Shown piece after piece: positions 58,469-64,000 of a stretch of 64,000 nt of DNA. Source of the DNA: Paenibacillus_AA sp045062745 (GTDB taxonomy: Bacteria; Bacillota; Bacilli; Paenibacillales; NBRC-103111); the NCBI RefSeq assembly GCF_045062745.1, contig NZ_JBJGED010000008.1, positions 177,591 to 241,590 of the forward strand, in the 5' to 3' direction. Positions within the stretch are counted from its first letter, which is position 1. The number at the start of each line of letters is the position of its first letter. The position numbers and the translations under genes were made by a program. The notes beneath the pieces were generated by a model. That model saw nothing but the letters and a program-made list of their open reading frames with translations. It searched no databases and was not told the origin of the DNA.

Positions 58469-59839
58469 TTATTTTGCATCCGTCTCCGCCGTCTCCTGCT
58501 TCTTCACGATGTCGATGAGAAACGTTTTCTCGCTCTCGCCCTGCACGACCGTGTAGGACACCGACGTAGCGCTTGCCCAGCGGTTCAACCGGACCGCATC
58601 GAGCTCAGTCCACACTTGCTCGGAGGCGTAGACGAGCGTTTTCTCGTCGGAGGACTTGATCGTGACCCGATGCGAGACCGTGTCATAGATGGCAAGGTAT
58701 TGCCCATCCGGGGAGGCGAGCCGGAGCACCGGCGGGAGCGCGGTGAGCCCCATCGGGGGCCGCTCAGGAGACGGAGTCACCGTGGCAGGCCCACTTTTGC
58801 TCTTGTCGTCCGCCGAGTCTGAGCCGGTCGTGCCTGGCGCCGATTTGTTGGAGATACTGCCGGACGTGTCGGCGTTAGGATCCGGCGTCCTAATCGTGGG
58901 CTCGGAACTCGCCTCGAACTTGTCGGCGATCTCCCCCCCTACCGGGCCTTCCGTCGTACTCGACGCATTCGCAGCGTTCGAAGCATTCGTCGAGTTAGAA
59001 GCGTTAGAGGCGTTCGAAGCGTTCGCGGCATTCGTCGCATTCGTATTCGGATCCGTATTATATAGCTCCGCCGAACCGGTCGGTCTAGGCGCTCCGGTGA
59101 TCGACACGCCGTCTCCTTTGCTCTCTCCCTTACCCTCCGCCGGAGTGAACGTCGAAGATGGAGTCGGCGCGATGAGGAGCGGCTGGCTCGAACCGCCCGA
59201 TATTGGTACCGGGGTCGACGACGGCGTCGGGCCGCCTGCCGGTTCTTGGAGCATCGGCGCCACCGGCGAAGTCGTGGAGGCCGATCCCGACGCGGCTGCC
59301 TGGCTGCCTGCGCTTCCGGACGTTATCTTGGAGGCAAGCTGATCCTGCTGGCTCGCGGCCTCTGACGCCTTCGACCTCATACTCGAAGCGGTCTCTTGCG
59401 ATTGCCTCATCAAGGTGGCATCGTCTGCCTGCTGCTTCGTCATCCCGTCTTGATTCGTTATGAACAGCGCCAGCATGACGCCGGCGGCTACAACACCGCC
59501 AACCGCGCCGAGCGGGAACGTCCGCTTCAGCCGACCGAGCCAGCCTGCAGGCGAGGCGTGATGGGCGGCGCTCGTCTGGCCTTCGGTTACGCCCTGCGCC
59601 GATTCGGAGCGCAGGCGGTCTATCTCGTCCAGCCTAGGAAGAATCGCGTCTACCAAACTGATCGGCGGCATCACCTTCGGCAACCGGGCTAATTCAAGCG
59701 ACAGCTGCTGGAGTCGGGTATACATCTCGGTACATTCGCTGCATCGGCTTATATGAGCCAGCATAGCCTCGCGCTCCGAATCGTCCAAATCATGATCCAG
59801 GCTGCGCTGCATCCAATCCACCGCCTTTTCGCATGTCAT
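58469..59839 (-). CDS. Anti-sigma factor with zinc-finger domain and long Ala/Asn/Ser linker
   Basis: Membrane anti-sigma factor of the zf-HC2 (ZAS) type that holds the upstream sigma factor inactive. The 456 residues have the cytosolic N-terminal domain with HISRCSEC near 29-36, one helix near 112-132 (VGGVVAAGVMLALFI), and an extracytoplasmic part beginning with an Asn/Ala/Ser-rich linker (about 260-300, NASNASN repeats), then Ser/Pro/Asp-rich sequence and a C-terminal beta domain. This is long for the family. ATG at 59839 overlaps the sigma factor stop as ATGA. The repeat may be a spacer through the cell wall. Confidence 0.85.
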   Translation of the reverse strand: MTCEKAVDWMQRSLDHDLDDSEREAMLAHISRCSECTEMYTRLQQLSLELARLPKVMPPISLVDAILPRLDEIDRLRSESAQGVTEGQTSAAHHASPAGWLGRLKRTFPLGAVGGVVAAGVMLALFITNQDGMTKQQADDATLMRQSQETASSMRSKASEAASQQDQLASKITSGSAGSQAAASGSASTTSPVAPMLQEPAGGPTPSSTPVPISGGSSQPLLIAPTPSSTFTPAEGKGESKGDGVSITGAPRPTGSAELYNTDPNTNATNAANASNASNASNSTNASNAANASSTTEGPVGGEIADKFEASSEPTIRTPDPNADTSGSISNKSAPGTTGSDSADDKSKSGPATVTPSPERPPMGLTALPPVLRLASPDGQYLAIYDTVSHRVTIKSSDEKTLVYASEQVWTELDAVRLNRWASATSVSYTVVQGESEKTFLIDIVKKQETAETDAK

Positions 59840-60384
59840 CCCCGCACACCACCTTTCTGATAATCACGGAGTAAAGTTTGAAGCTGCTGCCTCGCGCGGA
59901 ACAAGTAAGACTTCACGGTGTTCAACGGCAAATCTAATGAATCGGCAATTTCGTTATAGGAGAAATCCTGCAAGTAGCGCAGAACTACGACGGCCCTGTG
60001 GTGATCCGGCAGCTTGTCGATCGCTTCCTGGATGTCCTTGGCCACGTATGTAGCTAGCATCTCGTCTTCCACATCCTGCGTGGAGGTGAACACCATATTA
60101 TGCTCCTCGATGGAAACGGTCGTCTTCGTCCGGCGAAACTTGTCTATGCATATATTGGTGACGATCCGCTGTACCCATGTTTTGAACTGGGCTTTTTCCT
60201 CATAGGACGTAATCTTGGTATACACGCGAATGAGCGCTTCCTGAGCCGCATCCTTCGCGTCCTGTTCATTGCCCAGGATGTAGTAGGCGGTTCGATATAT
60301 GTGTGATTCGATCTCTCGCAATAGGGTTATAAGAGCGTCGCGATCGCCCGATTGGGCAGCTATGATTAATTCCTTCGCTACCAC
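59836..60384 (-). CDS. ECF sigma factor (SigW/SigX-like)
   Basis: Extracytoplasmic-function sigma factor of 182 residues, similar to SigW and SigX. Region 2 has AYYILGNEQDAKDAAQEALIRVYTKI near 37-62 and the -10-binding KAQFKTWVQRIVTNICIDKFRRTK; region 4 has LPDHHRAVVVLRYLQDFSYNEIADSLDLPLNTVKSYLFRARQQL near 125-168. GTG at 60384 is chosen for GGGGG six bases upstream. A promoter TGCAAC-N17-CGTT lies just upstream and suggests autoregulation. The anti-sigma gene is coupled by ATGA. Target genes cannot be read, though a nearby lipid II flippase gene fits an envelope stress role. Confidence 0.9.
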   Translation of the reverse strand: MVAKELIIAAQSGDRDALITLLREIESHIYRTAYYILGNEQDAKDAAQEALIRVYTKITSYEEKAQFKTWVQRIVTNICIDKFRRTKTTVSIEEHNMVFTSTQDVEDEMLATYVAKDIQEAIDKLPDHHRAVVVLRYLQDFSYNEIADSLDLPLNTVKSYLFRARQQLQTLLRDYQKGGVRG

Positions 60385-60412
60385 AAGGTTCCCCCTCTCT
60401 TGCAACATTTTA

Positions 60413-60439
60413 AACGAGCCGGATAGGAAAAAGGTTGCA
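60413..60439 (-). promoter_or_regulatory. ECF-type autoregulatory promoter
   Basis: On the minus strand TGCAAC (60434-60439) followed by CTTTTT, then 17 bases to CGTT (60413-60416). The AAC motif with a T run after it and a CGT -10 is the hallmark of SigW/SigX promoters. Confidence 0.6.
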
Positions 60440-60618
60440 CCCGCCCGTATATTTCCACTAAATCATGCAAAAAAAGACGCGACCTAAAGGAGACTAATCC
60501 GCTCCCCGCGCGGTATCTCCGGTAAGCGCGTCCGGCACTTTTTCTTCCAATCTTAAGGCGGCTCTCATCCATTTTATCAGAAATGAGACAATCGAACCAT
60601 GAAATCCCCAAAGCGCGA

Positions 60619-61422
60619 TCAAACAAAAAATTGGCTCATCCAGACGACCCACTTCGCGCCGGGAATGAAGAGCGCTTGCGCCAGAACGGTGCCGAAAAAC
60701 CTCGAAATCACGAGCATGAGAACCATATGGTTCATCTGGGCGCCGGCCTTGCGGCCGGACAGCACCTGGTCGGTCAACAGCGCTACCTTCGGGTCGATCG
60801 TAAGCGCGAGCAGGATCGTGGCGATCCCGTTGATCATCCCGGAGGACAGCGTCGTCGTTGTCGAGCGATCCGGGCTGAGCAGGCCGGCGTACAGAGCGGA
60901 CAGAACGCCGACCGTGTAGATAGCGGTAATGACCGTATTCAGCACCAGCAGCCGCTTCGGCACGCCGCCCAGCCGGAAGCTGTGCACGAACGCCAGGCGC
61001 GGGCTGCGAAAATAGTGCTTCACCGCTCCGAGATGCTTCGCTTGCAGCGCTTCCTTCAGCAAGTAGGGCACCGAGCCGCTGGCGTCGAGACGCAAGATCG
61101 CCCGGGCGAAGACGGCGACGAAGGTCGGCACGAGCAGCGCGCCCGCGACCGTACCGAGAGAAGCCGAGCCGAGAATCCAGCGGAATTGTTCCCTCACCAG
61201 CTCGAGCTGGCCGGTCCGCATCGCCCGGTCGACCAGACTCGCGATCAGCACCATCTGAACCATATTCGCCGTCCGGGAGAAAATGACGATAATGTTGAAC
61301 AAGGAGAAGGCGCTCGCCAGGCGGGCGGAACGGGTGCCGGCCAGACGGGCGGAGTAAGAGAGTGTCTCGATCGCGTTGATGAGCAGGGTGAAGAGCAGGA
61401 TGAGCAGCAGCTTGTCGTTCAT
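60619..61422 (-). CDS. amj: Lipid II flippase, Amj (YdaH) family
   Basis: Integral membrane protein of the Amj family, the alternative to MurJ for flipping lipid II to the outer face of the membrane in B. subtilis. The 267 residues have about seven helices and the family blocks LLINAIETLSYSARLAGTRSARLASAFSLFNIIVIFSRTANMVQ near 15-58 and the C-terminal helices with LLALTIDPKVALLTDQVLSG near 210-230. ATG at 61422 follows GAAAGGGGCGG. In B. subtilis amj is induced by envelope stress through SigM; here it lies close to an ECF sigma operon. Confidence 0.88.
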   Translation of the reverse strand: MNDKLLLILLFTLLINAIETLSYSARLAGTRSARLASAFSLFNIIVIFSRTANMVQMVLIASLVDRAMRTGQLELVREQFRWILGSASLGTVAGALLVPTFVAVFARAILRLDASGSVPYLLKEALQAKHLGAVKHYFRSPRLAFVHSFRLGGVPKRLLVLNTVITAIYTVGVLSALYAGLLSPDRSTTTTLSSGMINGIATILLALTIDPKVALLTDQVLSGRKAGAQMNHMVLMLVISRFFGTVLAQALFIPGAKWVVWMSQFFV

Positions 61423-61501
61423 ACATCCGCCCCTTTCTCGCATCCAATGGAAAATCCTTGTACTCATTCTCTCAGCTACGGCGAGTAAATACAAGTAAAC
61501 A

Positions 61502-61550
61502 AAAAAAAACGACCTAACCGGAAGCAGCAGTTGGTTAAGCCGTTTTTTTA
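61502..61550 (-). terminator. Terminator downstream of the sugar ABC transporter genes
   Basis: On the minus strand AACGGCTTAACC pairs imperfectly with GGTTAGGTCGTT, followed by a run of nine T. It lies about 110 bases past the MalG-type gene. Confidence 0.7.
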
Positions 61551-61662
61551 TTATACTTTTCCTTGGAAACTGTCAATTTGCGTGAGATGTCTGAGATTAG
61601 GCGATCCCTTTTCACTTGGAACCCAGATCTCTCACATGTTTAACTTCTTTATCGACACGCCC

Positions 61663-62493
61663 CTACCCCTTCAAGGCACCGGCCTGCAGCCCGCTGACGA
61701 AATATTTTTGCAGGAACAAAAACATGACGATCACCGGCGCCAGGACGAGGATGAACCCGCCGAACAGCAAGCTCAAGTCGGTCTGCCCGAGGTCGGAGAA
61801 AAACTTGTACAGGCTCAGGGTGACGGTCGGATATTGGTTGGACGTGAGCAGCACGAGGGGCAGCAGCAGATCGTCCCAAATATGCACGAAGTGAAAGATG
61901 AACAGCGTCGCGCTGATCGGCTTCAGCAGCGGGAAGATGATCTGCACGAACAGCCGGAGCATGGAGCAGCCTTCGATCTTGGCCGCTTCCTCCAGCTCGA
62001 TCGAGATGCCCCGGATGAACCCGACGAACATGAAGATGCTGAAGGACGACAACACGCCTACGTAAACGGCCGAGATGCCGAACAAGTTGTTGTACAAATG
62101 AAACTTCTTCAACACAAAGATCAGCGGAATGAACGCCGCCTGGATCGGCATCATGATAAGCGAGACGTAGAACCAGTAGATCGTCCGGAAAAACCAGTGC
62201 CGGATGCGGGCGATCGCATAGGCGGCCATCGAGGAGAACACGATGACGTACGACAAGCTGAGCGCCGCGATCCCGAATGTGACGGCATAAGCCTTCAAAA
62301 TGTCCATCGCATGAAAGGCGCGCACGAGATTGTCGATCCCGACGCTGAAATCCGGGAAGGCGAGCGGCCTCTGCTGGATCTGCTCGTTGGACTTCAAGGC
62401 ATTCACTGCGATCAAGTAGAGCGGGATGCTATAGAGAAAAGCGCCCAGGAGGACCGCCCCTTCGAACAGTCGTTTCTTCATACGCGGGTTCAT
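61663..62493 (-). CDS. Sugar ABC transporter permease, MalG type
   Basis: Second permease of a CUT1-type sugar importer. The 276 residues have six helices and the EAA motif EEAAKIEGCSMLRLFVQIIFPLLKP near 180-205 that contacts the ATPase. ATG at 62493 overlaps the stop of the MalF-type gene as ATGA-type coupling (62490-62493). No ATPase gene is present, as is usual for CUT1 systems served by a shared MsmX-type ATPase. Substrate not readable. Confidence 0.9.
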   Translation of the reverse strand: MNPRMKKRLFEGAVLLGAFLYSIPLYLIAVNALKSNEQIQQRPLAFPDFSVGIDNLVRAFHAMDILKAYAVTFGIAALSLSYVIVFSSMAAYAIARIRHWFFRTIYWFYVSLIMMPIQAAFIPLIFVLKKFHLYNNLFGISAVYVGVLSSFSIFMFVGFIRGISIELEEAAKIEGCSMLRLFVQIIFPLLKPISATLFIFHFVHIWDDLLLPLVLLTSNQYPTVTLSLYKFFSDLGQTDLSLLFGGFILVLAPVIVMFLFLQKYFVSGLQAGALKG

Positions 62494-63389
62494 TCGTAGG
62501 CCCTCCCTTCATAGCGCTTCGTCACCGCGACGAACACCAGCGTAATGAGGAGGACGAACACGACCAGGATGAACGCGGCGGCCATGCCATAGGCGAGATC
62601 GAGCGATTGGAACGCATTGCGGTAGATCCGGATCGCCAGCGTCTCGCTGGCTCGCGCCGGACCTCCTCCGGTCAGCGCAAACGGCAGATCGAACAGCTTG
62701 AGCCCCGCGGCAAGGCCGATCAGTGTGTTCACGGTAATGCCCGGCGCGATCATCGGCAGGATGATGGTAAAAAATTTGCGCGCAGGGGAAGCCCCGTCTA
62801 CGATAGCCGCCTCCTTAATCTCGGCCGGCACGAACTGTAATGACGCCAGGTAGACGATCATGATCGGCCCGGTCAGCTGCCACACGGCGACCAGAATAAT
62901 GGTGAAGGCGACCGTATCGGGTGAATCGACCCACAGCACTTTGACCGAATTCCCCATCAAGGAACTTAGCAGCTTGTTCATAAGCCCGTTGTTCGTATCC
63001 AAAATATAGCCCCAGACGTACGCCCCCAGCACGATCGGCAGCAGCTTCGGGAAGTAGAACAGCGACCGGAGCAAGTTGCGCGTCTTGAACGCCTGGTTGA
63101 CGGCCAGAGCGAGCAGCATGCCCAGGATGTTAGTCAGCAAGGCAATCGCGAGCCCCATCCAGAGCGTGCGGTACATCGTGCTGACAAACGAGGCGTCCGA
63201 GAGGATCCGCTTATAATTTTTCAAGCCGACGAACCGATAGTCGCCGAGACCGTCCCAATTCGTCAAGCTGTAGTACATCGTCTGAAAGACGGGCACGAGC
63301 ATAAACGTGAAGATCATGACGGAAATCGGCAGCAGGAACAAAATGCCGGTCCAGAACGTTTTGAGGTTGTGAATGCCTTTGAGTCTCAT
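62490..63389 (-). CDS. Sugar ABC transporter permease, MalF type
   Basis: First permease of the CUT1 importer. The 299 residues have six helices with LFLLPISVMIFTFMLVPVFQTMYYSLTNWDG at the N-terminus and the EAA motif EIKEAAIVDGASPARKFFTIILPMIAPG near 185-212. ATG at 63389 is preceded by GGGAGG at 3 bases, and an in-frame ATG at 63407 is the alternative; the stop of the binding-protein gene lies at 63413. It is cotranscribed with its neighbours. Confidence 0.9.
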   Translation of the reverse strand: MRLKGIHNLKTFWTGILFLLPISVMIFTFMLVPVFQTMYYSLTNWDGLGDYRFVGLKNYKRILSDASFVSTMYRTLWMGLAIALLTNILGMLLALAVNQAFKTRNLLRSLFYFPKLLPIVLGAYVWGYILDTNNGLMNKLLSSLMGNSVKVLWVDSPDTVAFTIILVAVWQLTGPIMIVYLASLQFVPAEIKEAAIVDGASPARKFFTIILPMIAPGITVNTLIGLAAGLKLFDLPFALTGGGPARASETLAIRIYRNAFQSLDLAYGMAAAFILVVFVLLITLVFVAVTKRYEGRAYE

Positions 63390-63412
63390 GGGCCTCCCGC
63401 CGAACATCGGAC

Positions 63413-64000
63413 TTATTTTTTGATTTTATCGTTGTACTCCTTGACCCACTCGTCTGCCGCTTTGTTCACATCGCCGCCGAAGGTGACCGCTTGCGCCGTC
63501 TCGCTCAGCTTGATGAAGACCGGATTCGTCATCGGGCCCAGATTGGCGAACGTAGACACGCGGCCCGACTTCAGCCAGTTCTGCGTTTCGGCGAACACTG
63601 GCAGCACCTCGCCGACACCCGGCATCGCGGACATGTTCTGCTTGGCCTTGATGATCTTGGCGAAATTGTCTTTGCTGAAGAACCAATCCATAAACGTTTT
63701 CGCTTCCTCGATATTTTTGGACTTCGCATTGATGGCTAGCCCGTCTTCGATCGTATAGATGTAGCTGTTGTCTTTGTCCGCCGCGTACGGCAAGTTCATA
63801 AAGCCCCACTTGAAGCCCGGGTTTTGCTGCTCGATATTGGCCGACGACCACGTCCCCCCGAGCACCATAGCCGCTTGGCCTTTCGCGAATGCCTGGAAGC
63901 CCTGTTCGATCGAATATGTGAAGCTGCCGGTCAACACGTACTTATTCAGCTTGTTGAAGCGGTCATACCCTTCCAGCAGCACGTCCTTGTACTTCGTCCA
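63413..64000 (-). CDS. Extracellular sugar-binding protein (5' end cut by window)
   Basis: Solute-binding component of the CUT1 importer, normally a lipoprotein on the outer membrane face. Only the last 195 residues or so are in the window, including AFAKGQAAMVLGGTWSSANIEQQNPGFKWGFMNLP, DGLAINAKSKNIEEAKTFMDWFFS and a C-terminal helix, all typical of SBP_bac_1/8 proteins. The N-terminal signal and lipobox lie beyond base 64000. Gene order binding protein, MalF, MalG is standard. The substrate cannot be told from this part. Confidence 0.9.
   Translation of the reverse strand, partial: WTKYKDVLLEGYDRFNKLNKYVLTGSFTYSIEQGFQAFAKGQAAMVLGGTWSSANIEQQNPGFKWGFMNLPYAADKDNSYIYTIEDGLAINAKSKNIEEAKTFMDWFFSKDNFAKIIKAKQNMSAMPGVGEVLPVFAETQNWLKSGRVSTFANLGPMTNPVFIKLSETAQAVTFGGDVNKAADEWVKEYNDKIKK

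Noticed and set aside
58970..59050. Tandem GCGTTCGAAGC-like repeats as a CRISPR or satellite
   Set aside because: They encode the Asn-Ala-Ser repeats of the anti-sigma linker, with no unique spacers.

Overview
The window comes from a moderately GC-rich, endospore-forming Firmicute, most likely a Paenibacillaceae (Paenibacillus/Cohnella type). The evidence is the sporulation genes gpr, two spoIIP copies, yqxA and a YheC/YheD coat-type ATP-grasp protein, a HrcA/CIRCE heat-shock operon, the order holA-rpsT-gpr-...-spoIIP-yqxA-lepA-hemW-hrcA-grpE-dnaK-dnaJ, strong AGGAGG ribosome sites and many PocR/AraC, MHYT and stalk-domain proteins. No rRNA, tRNA, CRISPR array, IS element or phage gene was recognised. 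Both ends cut genes: a BmrD-type ABC exporter at base 1 and a sugar-binding protein at base 64000.

Layout. 1-9.3 kb: bmrCD exporter, aldo/keto reductase, rRNA methyltransferase with a YjdF-like membrane protein, Na/Pi transporter, deoC and a Nudix hydrolase. 9.4-17 kb: mtaB and rsmE, then an insert (nucleotidyltransferase broken by an in-frame TGA, RibD-type reductase, PhyH dioxygenase with a divergent PocR-AraC regulator), then a site-2 protease and prmA. 17-37 kb: a 20 kb block separating prmA from dnaJ. It holds an AraC/GH35 beta-galactosidase pair, an ECF41 sigma factor with its carboxymuconolactone-decarboxylase partner, an S66 peptidase with a methyltransferase, a stalk-domain exported protein, two MHYT-sensor histidine kinases flanking a double-Nudix protein, an HK/RR pair with two small membrane proteins, a UxaC-like isomerase and a formylglycine-generating enzyme. 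37-44 kb: lspA, dnaJ, dnaK, grpE, an archaeal-like (group III) chaperonin and hrcA behind a perfect CIRCE operator. 44-58 kb: an ArgA-like acetyltransferase with an ARG-box-like operator, hemW, lepA, yqxA, tandem spoIIP, YheC/D, a YibQ-type deacetylase, an exported protein of unknown function, gpr, rpsT, an SGNH esterase and holA. 58-64 kb: an ECF sigma/anti-sigma pair, an Amj-type lipid II flippase and a sugar ABC transporter.

Functional themes. Protein quality control (HrcA, DnaK system, TCP-1-like chaperonin) forms one CIRCE-controlled operon. Sporulation genes are expanded relative to Bacillus by a second spoIIP and three envelope-type genes between gpr and spoIIP. Sensing is dense: two MHYT kinases, one OmpR-type pair, two ECF systems each with a readable candidate autoregulatory promoter, and two AraC regulators beside their probable targets. 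The most unusual features are the chaperonin inside the heat-shock operon, the MHYT kinase/double-Nudix/MHYT kinase locus with a structured intergenic element upstream, and the two-fold splitting of the usual dnaJ-prmA-rsmE-mtaB cluster. Start codons were chosen by ribosome-site spacing and may differ from automatic calls.
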